Source: Isoetes taiwanensis | Lineage: Eukaryota > Streptophyta > Lycopodiopsida > Isoetales > Isoetaceae | Assembly: GCA_021234155.1 (NCBI GenBank) | Contig: JAJEKV010000004.1 | Span: forward strand, 7,508,109 to 7,572,108 | DNA: 64,000 nt | Direction of reading: 5' to 3' | Shown: positions 24,060-34,080 of the stretch, piece after piece | How positions within the stretch are numbered: the first letter of the stretch is position 1 | Layout of the letters: every line of letters starts with the position of its first letter | Made by a program: the position numbers and the translations under genes | Notes under the pieces: generated by a model | The model's database searches: none | What the model was told of the DNA's origin: nothing | What the model saw: only the letters and a program-made list of their open reading frames with translations

Positions 24060-26278
24060 GGGGGTATTTGACTAATGGATTGCTCTCGACAATGCATGCT
24101 CGTTAGGCTTATAAATTTTCTTATATAGAACTTGCCATGAACGTTTGAGCAAGCCAAATGCACGCTCTACAGCCATACGTGATGATGAATGCATGTAATT
24201 ATACCTATCTGATTTTGGAGGCAATTTTGTACCAGGGTAGGGTACAATCAACCACGGAAGCAATGGATATCCTGCATCACCTAAAATATATTCACGAACA
24301 CTGTGATAGTTAACTTGAATAGCTGGTCCATTCAATCTCTCACCTCGCTCAACCATATGTGCAAAGTTTGAAACCCTGAGTTGACGTGCATCATTCACAC
24401 TTCCAGGATATCCTGCAACTACATCCAAGAACTTTGTACGACTGTCTACTATAGCTTGCACTAACATGGAAAAATTGCTCTCTCTATCAAAGCATTCAAC
24501 CTCACTTTCATAATCAGGAAGCTCCATTACAATATGTGTTGCGTCAATGGCTCCGCAACAGTTAGGAAAGCCATGAATTGCCTGAAATCCATGCTTTACT
24601 GCAAGCATTCCTTCTCCTGAAGGCCACTGTAAATGATGTTGTGCATTCTTCACAAGGGCATCGACAAACTTCAATGTCGTGCGTGCAGCAGTGGACGGTC
24701 CAACCCCAAATAATTCTGACAAGGTTAGGAAACTGTCGCCAGATGCCAATCGTCTCAAAGCAATGGCAACTTGCTTCTCTACTGAGACTACACGATTTGG
24801 AATGGAACTGAAACAAGGCGGAGTTTGGGATTGTAGATCATCTGTGACTAGGCTGCAAATGTAACGAAAAGTGTCTTGGGATACCCTAAACATATCTTTA
24901 AAACGAGTGGGATCTACTTGCATGACAAAACCTTCATAATGGAACCACCAATGGATTGATCGGGGTCTGATATACCATTGCCCATACCTTATACCTGTTA
25001 AAGTTCCTCTTGGCAATCTAAATTCTTCAGTTAACATTGACAGAAAAAGCACTGTGGACATGATTTCTGGCTGTCCTTCATTCTCTTCATTATCACGAAG
25101 CTCCTCATCCAGAACTTCGTCAATAGTATCAGAAATGCTCATTGCAATAGTAATTGCTTGTAATAATAAAGCAATTAAAAGAAGAGTAGGAGGATCCATC
25201 GAAATAGCAAAAAGATATAATCTGACCTGATGGTATCGGAGCGCTTCACAACCTGAAGGTACCCCCTGGAGCCTCACAGCCTCATCTTTCATAAAAGCTC
25301 CTCAGCGTTCAAGCCTCGGTCACCGGAAGCCAACAGGTAAAGAAATGCAGGAGCAATGGAAACGTTCAATTCGGTTTCCCTTATTTTCGCTTACGTGGCA
25401 CAGACTTCAAACGGGAATGGGCTTTTGCTGTGCTGGTAAATCGGTTACGTGGCGCAGGTAGGAAACTCAGGTGCCACCCTAATGGGGATCCGCCCTTAGG
25501 GCGAAATCACACTAGGGCACCTGCCCAATTCTGGAATTTGAATATATGTGATGAAATGGGCAAGTGCCCAGACACACGTCCCAGCATTGTATCACACTAG
25601 GGCACCTAATAACTGCCACGTAACAGCCACGTAGACCAAACTAAATGTTGCAGTTCTGATATCGATGAAGATGTCGTCGAAGGGATTGCGCTCCCGCAGA
25701 TCGTTTCAATCAGCATAGGGCCTGAAGAATTCGTGGGAATTTTCATGAAATTTCTGCAGATTCTTGTCTATAGAAGATGAGCACTCTCTATTCTTATTTA
25801 TTTTGTATGTGCTACTGTTTGTAGTTTTAAAACTTGATGGGCTTCCAGATACAACCATGGATTCTGGAATTGGAGAAGGATCATCCACCTCCGTTAATGC
25901 CCTTGTTGAACGTAGATGCTGAAAATCACAGACGATGATTAAGAGAAGCACGAATTGGAGCGGTGAAGAATTCTTGCCTCAAACAATTCCCGCCAAGGCC
26001 ACCACCCGGGGACTGTTCCAATCAGCAGTCTGTTGATGATATGGCATGGTGCCCAAGCTTTTGGCACCCGCTCGGGTGCGACCGAAATTCATCCGTATGC
26101 CCAAGTCGAAGCATCGTTTTGGGCATGTTGGTGTGATAGCACGAAGTGCCTAACTTGTCCACGTGGAGAATTTTAATAAGAAAGGGAATTTTTTATTAAT
26201 GGCCGGGCACATGGTGTGATGTCGCCCTTAGACTCGTGGTTTCGGCATGCACACTTATTCCACAAGTCGAATACCCCC
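24060..26278 (-). mobile_element. PIF/Harbinger transposon candidate
   Basis: It encloses the Harbinger-type transposase. The ends form an imperfect terminal inverted repeat: GGGGGTATTTGACT at 24060-24073, and the complement of AGTCGAATACCCCC at 26265-26278 (13 of 14), with weaker similarity for some 8 bp further in. A TAA follows the right end, but the left flank (CCA) does not match, so no clean 3-bp duplication is visible. The right end is duplicated in tandem (period 36). Border calls are inference. Confidence 0.5.
24072..25292 (-). CDS. Harbinger-type (DDE_Tnp_4 / HARBI1-like) transposase
   Basis: A single open frame of 406 codons. Residues 1-60 are hydrophobic and variable, and Met48 (MSISDTIDEV) or others could be the real start. 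Middle: FRVSQDTFRYICSLV (125-155) and IALRRLASGDSFLTLSELFG (177-196), a helix-turn-helix-like stretch. Catalytic domain: D250 in GAIDATH, D339 in GDAGYPLLPW, E376 in RMAVERAFGLLKRSW, a full D-D-E set. The usual C-terminal LHN segment is missing: the frame stops right after HALSRAIH, inside the candidate terminal repeat. Either a slightly truncated transposon protein or a HARBI1-like gene. No Myb-like partner ORF is adjacent. Confidence 0.85.
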   Translation of the reverse strand: MKDEAVRLQGVPSGCEALRYHQVRLYLFAISMDPPTLLLIALLLQAITIAMSISDTIDEVLDEELRDNEENEGQPEIMSTVLFLSMLTEEFRLPRGTLTGIRYGQWYIRPRSIHWWFHYEGFVMQVDPTRFKDMFRVSQDTFRYICSLVTDDLQSQTPPCFSSIPNRVVSVEKQVAIALRRLASGDSFLTLSELFGVGPSTAARTTLKFVDALVKNAQHHLQWPSGEGMLAVKHGFQAIHGFPNCCGAIDATHIVMELPDYESEVECFDRESNFSMLVQAIVDSRTKFLDVVAGYPGSVNDARQLRVSNFAHMVERGERLNGPAIQVNYHSVREYILGDAGYPLLPWLIVPYPGTKLPPKSDRYNYMHSSSRMAVERAFGLLKRSWQVLYKKIYKPNEHALSRAIH

Positions 26279-26328
26279 TAAGTTAAAAAAATATTCCACA
26301 AGTCGAATACCCTCAAATTAAAAAAATG
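26257..26328. repeat. 36-bp tandem duplication of a transposon end
   Basis: ATTCCACAAGTCGAATACCC and its A-rich continuation occur at 26257 and again at 26293 with few differences. The unit contains the right terminal repeat of the Harbinger candidate. Confidence 0.8.
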
Positions 26329-26334
26329 TTAAAA

Positions 26335-26402
26335 GGTGGGCTCGAACTCGCGCAAGGAAACTAAAAAATAAATGAACTAACCATCTGCGCCACGCAACAT
26401 TA
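26335..26402 (-). tRNA. tRNA-derived sequence (pseudo-tRNA or SINE head)
   Basis: On the minus strand an A-box-like TGGCGCAGATGGTTAG and a B-box-like GAGTTCGAGCCC lie about 30 nt apart, the spacing of Pol III internal promoters. Ends AATGTT/AACATT could pair. The T stem does not pair well and the anticodon arm is T-rich, so it is unlikely to be a working tRNA. A relic or the head of a SINE is more probable. Confidence 0.4.
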
Positions 26403-26590
26403 CTGCAATAAAATTGATTCTAATGTTATAATAAACTATAATAATTATAGACGGCGTGTTCGGCTCGCCATTTTCTGGAATCCAACCCCCTTTCGGGAGC
26501 CAATATTTCTCTCGATGGTCTTCAGTCTTATTTAATGACACGTCGCCACCAGTGTTAAAATTTTGACGGGTGTTCCAAAGACGGGCAAAA

Positions 26591-26706
26591 TAATTTGATG
26601 CTTTTGCATGACAAGAAGTTCTCAAATTTTAATCTAATTTGATGCTTTTGCATGACAAGAAGTTCTCACATTAAAATTTAATTTGATGCTTTTGCATGAC
26701 AAGATC
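26591..26706. repeat. 44-bp tandem repeat, about 2.6 units
   Basis: TAATTTGATGCTTTTGCATG starts at 26591, 26635 and 26679, with small changes between units. No coding role. Confidence 0.85.
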
Positions 26707-26838
26707 TTTCAAATGCCACATAAAAATTCAAAATGACAAAATTCAAAATAACAGAGTCCAATCTTTTTAATAAAAAATATAGAACAAAGACACATTTGCA
26801 TTACTTGCTTTAGAACTCACAAAAAGTATATAAATAGA

Positions 26839-27054
26839 TCAACTTACGAGCGGCATTGCTCTTCTATCTTTTGCTGCATACCAATCCTTGAAACACGCTT
26901 GCCAATCTATGGATTCAAATGGTTCATCATATAATGAGACCAACATTGTTGCGTCAAGTGTCTTTAGGTTCATATGAGTTTTTGTAGCACTCTTGATAGC
27001 ATTTTGGCAAGAAAAAACTCGCTCACAACTTGCTATGCTTCCATGAATGAGCAT
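26839..27054 (-). pseudogene. hAT transposase C-terminal dimerisation fragment
   Basis: 71 codons including SIASCERVFSCQNAIKSATK and LKTLDATMLVSLYDEPFESI, then W...F.DWYAAKDRR. This is the hAT family C-terminal dimerisation motif (ERxFSxxxxIKSxxRxxL...LDxLMxxSL). The catalytic part is not found upstream, so this is a lone relic. Confidence 0.7.
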
Positions 27055-27059
27055 GCAAG

Positions 27060-28470
27060 ATTACCATAAATTAATTAGGGCTGAAAAACTGTTCCACCAT
27101 CTATCATAAGTTTCATTTTCATCTCTATAAATCGACTAAGCTACCATCATACCTTTATTCTTCACAACCCTATAAATTGTCCTAATAAAGTCCTCTCTCT
27201 GTACTCAAATATAGTCTTTTGAAGTGAACTTCAAAAGTAAAGTTTCCAATCAGCTGTTTTCCAATTCTCCCAGCCAAAAAAAAAAAAACAAGGTGCTTCG
27301 CACAAAGGGTTGCCTTCCGATGGCCCGAGGATGTCTTCGCTTGTTTTTTATTTGGTTGTTTTTATCTTCTCAAGCATCAACATCAGTTACAAGACCTAGA
27401 AACAACACCTTTAGGAATCATACCCAAATATGAGCCTCGATGCAGAGGGTATGGTGCAATTTCTATAATTTAAGTTTGGGGTGCATAGCAAGACCAAGAG
27501 TGCTAATCTAGGGTTGCATTGCTATGGTGTACTAATGGTATCAATATGATGTAAGAGTGCTTGAGTCATAATCTATTGCCTAGACGTATTGTTGGATTCC
27601 TATAGCTCAAGTTTGAGATGTAATTAGTTGCACATTCTTAGCTTATAGCTAGAGGGAATAATGCATTAGCCTCGCCAATTGAATCTCTTAGCGTGTTCAA
27701 ATGGACATGGCCATCTTACTATATATGGAGTATAATATGTAAAAGGTTGTTCATAAGGAGTTACTTAATGGGTCTGTATATAATGTTCATAATCATAATC
27801 AATCTTATAAGCTTGAATGATTAGAGTAGGCGAGCTATAGTACAACATGGATGTTCAACCAGATTGGGACAATAACATCTGCTTTCGAAACCCAGAAAAC
27901 AAAACTCAAAAACCAAAACGCGTATCGTAGACATAATTGATTATTGATAGAAAAGTATATAACCCCACACTTGGGATACTATGTTACAAAAATTTACGAA
28001 CACTGTAATGAGGCCCTCGCTACTTAGCTTATACTTTGAACGGTCTGTGAGTGTACACAAGGCTAGTGTTCCCAGAGCCATTTCATAAATTGAGATGCCA
28101 TTAGATCCAATTCTTGCTTTAGTATGCGAGAAATAGTCGTTCACTTCAGTAACTTTGAAGGCCTTCCTTTTTGTTGTTCATAATGCTTCTGTTAAATCTT
28201 GTTTACAAGTAACAACAATTGTTATTGAATGAATCATACAAATCAATGGCACCCTTCAAGGATGCCACAATCTGCATGGACAAAGATAAAAATAAGATAT
28301 GCCCTTATTGCTTAACAATCTTTCCCATAACTTAAAATTGATAAGAAAGTATTCAGATGTACCTTGCCACGAGTCTAATTACCTCTAAAATGTTGTCTCT
28401 GTCAGGTTGAACATTAGGAGTCACATACATACACATCCCATTTAGTAGCCGATGTTGTCTGTTTTATGAT
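27060..28470. other. Intergenic, nothing recognised
   Basis: AT-rich sequence with short frames only. The 3' end of the L1 element probably lies near 28.2-28.47 kb, but no poly(A) tail is visible. Confidence 0.35.
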
Positions 28471-28547
28471 AGCATTCGACCAGATAATCTCATGGTTAAA
28501 AATGATATTTCTGGCTTTCCACATTCTTCACAGGAGGATATAGATTC

Positions 28548-29260
28548 TCAATCAGAGGGAGAGTGAGGGAAAAGGATATCCACCAGGGGAGTATTAGGCA
28601 AATTAGACATATTGAATTTATCAGCAGCAAGCTCTAACACCCATTCTGACCAGATACAATACTTGAATAGGTGGTCTTCATTTTCAGGGCCCTGCACACA
28701 TCTATCACAAATGTCAGTAAAAGCCATACCAATTCTATATCTTTTGGAGTTGGAAACCAAGGCTTTCTGCCAAAGTTGCCAGAAAAGGCCTTTATTTTAG
28801 GATTAATTGGGGAGTGCCACATGAACCTGTGATTAACCATGCATCTGCCCTCATCAATTCCCCATGTATTATGAATAGAAAGAGTATATGGGCGAGTGAG
28901 GAATCTGTAGGCCTTATTGACTTTGTACTCAGCAATGCCATTGATGTGCCATTGTGTTTGCACATCTTTGATGTGTCTTGCACAAATAGTGTTGTTTATG
29001 ATCTTTTAGAGTGTAGCATGCTCTTCTCTCAAATGGCTCAAGGCCGAGTCCTGAAATTCTATAAAGACACCATCGTTAAATAAATGATCAATGTGAGTGA
29101 TGCCAATATCCGTCCAAAGCCTGCACTGAAGAGGAAAATGAATAGCTAAGCAGGTTTGCGGGTTATTAAGGAGGAGAGATGGATTCTAGAATATAGGCTG
29201 ATCTCTGGAGAGTCCCTCTTTCCAAGAATAGATAGGCTTTTCATTCATCTCAACAGTTTT
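28548..29260 (-). pseudogene. L1 C-terminal zf-RVT region
   Basis: Fragments read WTDIGITHIDHLFNDGVFIE, INGIAEYKVNKAYRFLTRPY, MWHSPINPKIKAF, then CDRCVQGPENEDHLFKYC (CxxC...HxxxxC), and W.LELAADKFN. This is the zinc-binding reverse-transcriptase-associated domain of plant L1. Stops at several places. Confidence 0.75.
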
Positions 29261-29274
29261 TTCTACAATGGTAT

Positions 29275-29870
29275 AGAGTGAAAAGCCGCACATCGCAGGC
29301 TACCCAAAAAATGAAAAACATAGGGAATATCCAGTTATAACACCTGGACCCCAAATAAAATTGTGTGCTATAGATGTTGGCTAGTGTACCTGCCGAGAGT
29401 TTATCGTCGGGATTAAAAAACCCCGCCCTTTCGGGTTTTCGAGGAAAAACCCTAGTGATAAGCCTTCGGCAAGGGGCTTGGACAAACGTAAGGCATAAAA
29501 ATCGCTCCCAAAACCCACGAATGGAAAAGTCGAAACAGATGCCGCTCGCTAACCTGTACCTGCACATCACCAACAAAACAACAAGATAAAACAAACCTCC
29601 CAGAGTGGAGGGGCTGATTACGCGCGTGCCACGCGATAAAAATACAATAACAAAGAAGGGGGGGAGGGTGGGTTCAAAGAGAATAAGGTACTGCTGAGAG
29701 AGAAGAGGAAGCGCCGATGAGAAGTCGAAGCAGAAACGCGCCTAAAATAGCGAACTCCCAACCAGAACGGGCATGCGTTGCCCGCATGCATGCAAAACAT
29801 GCATGCTCGTCCCATTCTAGAATGGCGATCCGATGTCTCGGATCGATGGGAATACATACCCCTGATTGCA
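29275..29870. other. Roughly 0.6-kb insertion in the L1, with a palindrome cluster
   Basis: L1 similarity stops at NEKPIYSW (29260) and resumes with KKWLKAW (about 29875). The insert holds a core (29409-29452) shared with the SINE-like insertion at 44120-44163 in opposite orientation. It also holds, at 29766-29850, overlapping palindromes: GCATGCATG/CATGCATGC, TTCTAGAA and CGATCCGA/TCGGATCG (4-nt loop). No gene. Terminal repeats were not found. Confidence 0.5.
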
Positions 29871-29889
29871 ATCCAAGCCTTTAACCACT

Positions 29890-31663
29890 TTTTGATTATT
29901 CCTGGAATACTGTTAGAGATAGAAAAATCAAAATAAAGACTGTAAGGAAGAGACATTCTTACATTTCTCCACCCAAAGGGATGGCATTTCAAGATGTAAT
30001 GCTTAATAAGATCAGAGACAGGATGATAAGATTATGGCCAACCCTGTAAATAAACCTAGCAGCTAAGGCCACTCCTTGTTTCTCAATATCAATGATGCCA
30101 AGAACCCCAGCTTTCCTTTTTTTACAACATTTTGCCATTGAGACTGGGATCCAGCATCTGTTATTTCCACCACTGGCAATAAATCTGCCAATGATCCCTT
30201 GTAATTTCCTTGTGACTTTTTTAGGGGCCAGAAGGATGGAGGACTGATAAACATGAGAGGAAGAAGTAACAGAGTTGGCAATAATAGCTCGTCCATTCTT
30301 AGATAAATAGTTGTTGTTTAAAAGGTCAACCTTTTTGCTGAATTTTTCAATGATATCATTCCAAAGATCACTAGCATTTGCTCTTGAAGCGAAAGGGATC
30401 CCAAGTATTTTAGATTTCAAATGTGGAGGGAGGTACTCAGAGCCAAAGTTCATGGTCGTTTGTCCTCCCATTACTTGATCCCGTGCCATAAGCTTGGACT
30501 TATTATGATTGACCATCCCGGACATGTGCCAAAATCCTGAAGGATCCTTTGAGCATTGACAATAGAGTGCTGGTCCAGTTGGATGAAGAGGAAAGTGTCA
30601 TCAGCAAAATGAGCATTAAGAAAGAAGTGCTGAACGTTTTCTCGAGGAAGCTTGAGACCAATGATGAGATTATCTTGGGCAGCTGACTTGAAGGCATTGT
30701 GTAATGCTTTCATAATAATAAGGAAAAGGAAGGGTGCCAGGGGACACCCTTGTTTAACCCCCCTCTTGATTTCAAAAAAGGACTGCATTCACCATTGATT
30801 AACACAGAGGATCTAGAATTATTGAGAATAGCTAAAAAAATACATCACCTCCATGGAGAAACCAATCCTCTGACAACATCTGACCAAGAAGCTCCAGCAA
30901 ACAACATCAAAGGCTTTGGTTATATCTAGCTTAAGAAGAGCAATGTCCTGGTTGCTGTCTTTGGCCTAGTGCATACCAATAATTGCAGTAGCAACATTAT
31001 CCAGAATATTTTTGTCTTTCAAATAGGCACTTTGAGTGTTGGATATCACCTGGTCCAAGATAGGTTTGAGCCTGGCAGCAATCGAAGAGGTAATAATCTT
31101 GTAGAGCACATTGGTAAGAGAGATAGGCCTGTAGTCAGAAAAAGAGTTGGGCTCCTCAGTCTTTGGAATAAGAGTGATGAAGCTTGTGTTTATCCTGCAA
31201 TCCAAAGAAACTCATTGCAGATATTAGTAATGGTAGAGCCAATAATCCCCCAAGTCTTTTTGAAAAATTCAACAGGCAAACCATCAGGTCCAGGAGTTTT
31301 GCCATTTTCCATTTCCTTGATACTACACCAAAGCTCATCTTGAGTGAAGGGAACGGTCATACTGTCATTCTGTTGATTATCAACCTGAGGCTGAATTTTG
31401 ATGAAATCTAGCATTTGAGCTTCAGTAATATTAGGAGCAGTATCCATAATCCTCGTGAAGTGAGTTGTGGCTGCCCTTTTAACTACCTGGTCTTCAGAAA
31501 TAGTAGAGCCATCCGTTAGGATATTATAAATATGATTTCTTTTCTGTTTACCTTTGGCTTTGATGAAGAAAATATTTTGAATTGGCACGCTCATCATCCT
31601 TAAGCTCCTTAATTTTGGCTTTGAGCTTTCAACCATTGACAATTTTGATTTCTTCCCTTTCAA
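29890..31663 (-). pseudogene. L1 reverse transcriptase
   Basis: RT blocks in order: MENGKTPGPDGLPVEFFKK (31.27 kb), NTSFITLIPK and DYRPISLTNVLYKIITSSIA (31.1-31.2 kb), QSAYLKDKNILDN, KRGVKQGCPLAPFLF (30.75 kb), HFADDTFLF (catalytic FADD, 30.6 kb), and MNFGSEYLPPHLKSKILGIP, LSKNGRAIIAN, CHPFGWRNVRMSLPYSLYFD. Frames change between blocks. Dead. Confidence 0.85.
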
Positions 31664-31758
31664 TCTGAATCTTAATATAATTCTGCTGGTCGGGGGGACC
31701 TGCTAGAGTTGAAGCCTCAAATTTTCAAGATGTCTCATCTCCTGATAATGAACCTGTT

Positions 31759-31952
31759 TATTGAAGATAAGCCTCTGCATGTCCACGTACACACACTCCC
31801 AGTCATCGATCCGGTCCTATGTCATGAGTCGTGTCTCTTGGCACAGTCGTACCTCTTCAGAGGATACATATTGTATGCTACGGTGAGGGTTTTTCTCACC
31901 ATCTCCATCTATGCATATCCAGTTTTCTGCTGTATATCTCTAATTTTCTACA
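31759..31952 (+). repeat. TR-GAG-like element, 5' LTR
   Basis: 194 bp, starting TATTGAAGATAAGCC (TG changed to TA) and ending TTTTCTACA. It differs from the 3' LTR at only a few positions. Confidence 0.85.
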
Positions 31953-31964
31953 TGGTATCAGAGC
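31953..31964 (+). other. Primer binding site, initiator tRNA-Met type
   Basis: TGGTATCAGAGC directly after the LTR end, the standard plant LTR-element site complementary to the 3' end of initiator tRNA-Met. Confidence 0.9.
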
Positions 31965-32228
31965 CTGCCGGCCATTGAAGATTCTGGGAGCATATTTGGA
32001 GCAGCTATTCAAGCCATGAGCGCATCCCTTCAAGAACAAGAAACCAAGGTTTGAGATTATAAAAGCTTCTGATTTTCTTTAAGCTTTCTTGTTTGCCCAA
32101 CCAGGCTACGGCTTGCTTGGCCTTTGTGCCAACGGCCTTGTCCTTGGTGGGTCTTGGTGTTTAACAATCTGGGTGGAGACTCTTTAAGCAAAGGATATAA
32201 AAAGAGAAGAAGATCTTGGTGGATATAT

Positions 32229-32855
32229 ATGGCAATTTCTGGTGCAACAACAAATTATTCAGTTCTATCTCCTGCAACAGTGGAAAAATTTGGCGGAGAT
32301 AAATTTTATATTTGGAAGATTCGTATCAATTCTTTGCTGCTAGAAGATTTGGTTAAGATTGTAGATGGCACAGAAGTTAAACCTGCAGATGTCGATGCCA
32401 AAGCCAGAGCTATTCTTCAGCAATGCTTGAGTGATAATCTCGCACCAACGGTGATTGCTTTTGCAACTGCTAAAGAAATATGGGACTTTCTAAATAGCAT
32501 TTATGGGGATAAAGGAAAGTCTACAATGGTGTTCTTACGAAACAAACTATTGGATTTGAAACTGAGTGGCACCAATGTAGTTAGTTTTGTAAGCGAGTAT
32601 AATGCTTTACAGCAGCAATTAGCATCCATAGGTTCTCCAATTGGTGATGACGAAGGCGTGGCTGTACTTCTTAAAGATTTACCACAAGTCTTTGATACTT
32701 TGTCATATAATCTGCTAAGTAACAAAGCTTTAACGCCTCATGATGTAATTCAAGCTTTGCTTAAGGAGGATGCAAGACAGAAAACAAAAGAAGGGCCATC
32801 AGAATCTGCATTCAAAGAAGAAAGAAGAGGAAGAGTCAAGGAAACATGGCTCTAA
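32229..32855 (+). CDS. Gag polyprotein (UBN2/gag type) of the TR-GAG-like element
   Basis: 208 codons from the ATG at 32229 (MAISGATTNYSVLSP). The frame is open to 32124, but the upstream part looks like leader. Gag signatures: EKFGGDKFYIWKIRINSLLL (FxGxNYxxWxxxM-like), ILQQCLSDNLAPTVIAFATA, KEIWDFLNSIYGDKGKSTM, KLLDLKLSGTNVVSFVSEYN, and LLKDLPQVFDTL, the usual Copia UBN2 capsid order. The C-terminus is basic (RRGRVKETWL) with no CCHC knuckle. Intact frame. Confidence 0.85.
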   Translation: MAISGATTNYSVLSPATVEKFGGDKFYIWKIRINSLLLEDLVKIVDGTEVKPADVDAKARAILQQCLSDNLAPTVIAFATAKEIWDFLNSIYGDKGKSTMVFLRNKLLDLKLSGTNVVSFVSEYNALQQQLASIGSPIGDDEGVAVLLKDLPQVFDTLSYNLLSNKALTPHDVIQALLKEDARQKTKEGPSESAFKEERRGRVKETWL

Positions 32856-32953
32856 ATTGTTTTAGCCTGAGTGGGAGCTATGTGAGTCTGAGTGTGTGCT
32901 TTGTGGTTCTTAGTGATCAGTCTAAGTCATATGTAAATTGTGTATGGACATTT

Positions 32954-32966
32954 GAGGCAGTGGGAG
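32954..32966 (+). other. Polypurine tract
   Basis: Purine-rich GAGGCAGTGGGAG run immediately before the 3' LTR, where second-strand priming would occur. Confidence 0.6.
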
Positions 32967-33161
32967 TGTTGAAGATAAGCCTCTGCATGTCCACGTACAC
33001 ACAGTCCCAGTCATCGATCTGGTCCTATGTCGTGGAGTCGTGTCTCTTGGCACAGTCGCACCTCTTCAGAGGATACATATTGTATGCTACGGTGAGGGCT
33101 TTTCTCACCATCTCCATCTATGCATATCCAGTTTTCTGCTGTATATCTCTGATTTTCTACA
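32967..33161 (+). repeat. TR-GAG-like element, 3' LTR
   Basis: 195 bp, TGTTGAAGATAAGCC...TTTTCTACA, with the canonical TG...CA ends preserved. Confidence 0.85.
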
Positions 33162-33169
33162 TTGTTTAC

Positions 33170-34080
33170 CCCAAGTCTTGAGCCAATTTTTGATGTTTTT
33201 GGCTGATCTGACCCACCAATCCATCCAGCCATACTGAGAGGTAGGTTTAGGAATTCTGTTCTAAACCTGCTCAAAACCATCCAAAAAATCAATATGATCT
33301 AAGAGGTTAGTATTTAGTTTGAAAAAAGAGTTCCTCTTTGAAAGATTTGGGTTGCCTCTAATGAGGAAAATGATCAGAGAGGGTGAAGCCACTGAGATTT
33401 GAGACTCTATTGGCAGCATTCTAGAGATTCTCACTTAGATAAAATCTGTCATGAAGGCAGTAAATAGGATCATCATACCTCCTATTAAACCAACTGAATT
33501 AGTTAGGCTGAGATCTAGCAACCTTTAGATTATGGCTGGAAATGAGGCGGGACCAGGAGTTCTGCTCCTGATTCGATAAAGGTCTAAAATTTGTACTCCT
33601 CATGTAACTATGGGTAACCATGTTAAAGTCACCAGCCATGATACATTCATCATAGGGAACACAACTAAGACTAATTCTTATAGTATTCCAAAAAGGAAAT
33701 TTATCTCCAGACTGGTTGAATGCATAAATGTTAAGAAAAGCAAACCTGGTGTTACCAATATCACCATGAAGAAACTGCCATCTACCACCATTGTCATGCA
33801 TCATCTGAATATTGGATAGATTAATAGTTTCTCTCCAGGCAAGAGAGATCCCAACAGAACTGTTATTTGCTTTAATAGCCCACAACTTAAAGTTAGGAGG
33901 AAGAACTTTTGAAATCAAAACATCAAAACCATCATCATGAAGTTTGTGCTCCTGGATAATATCACAATTAATGGAGGGCCTTTAGTCGATCTCTTTTGGC
34001 ATTGGCATTAATGCCTTGGAGATTCCAAGAGAGGCATCTGATGTTAATATCCATAAAAAACGGTTTTTTTATGGGCCCTA
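33170..34080 (-). pseudogene. L1 APE-type endonuclease
   Basis: Starts with DINIRCLSWNLQGINANAKRD (34.06-33.99 kb), the normal L1 N-terminus (WNxxG). It continues with SSVGISLAWRETI, RFAFLNIYAFNQSGD and ECIMAGDFNMVTHS (GDFN), then regions up to the TR-GAG insertion. Stops and a frameshift near 33.96 kb break it. Confidence 0.75.

Larger units (their letters stand above)
31754..33166 (+). mobile_element. TR-GAG-like compact LTR retrotransposon (gag only)
   Basis: Direct terminal repeats of 194 and 195 bp enclose about 1.0 kb with an initiator-Met primer site, one gag ORF and a purine-rich tract. A 5-bp duplication is CTGTT on the left and TTGTT on the right. No protease, RT, RNase H or integrase is present. 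This matches the layout described for plant TR-GAG elements, which need enzymes in trans. It lies inside the L1 on the opposite strand. Confidence 0.85.

Noticed and set aside
23834-24106. Plus-strand 90-codon ORF
   Set aside because: No motif, and it overlaps the transposon end; probably chance.
26591-26706. Possible CRISPR-like array
   Set aside because: Head-to-tail 44-bp tandem repeat without spacers, in a plant genome.
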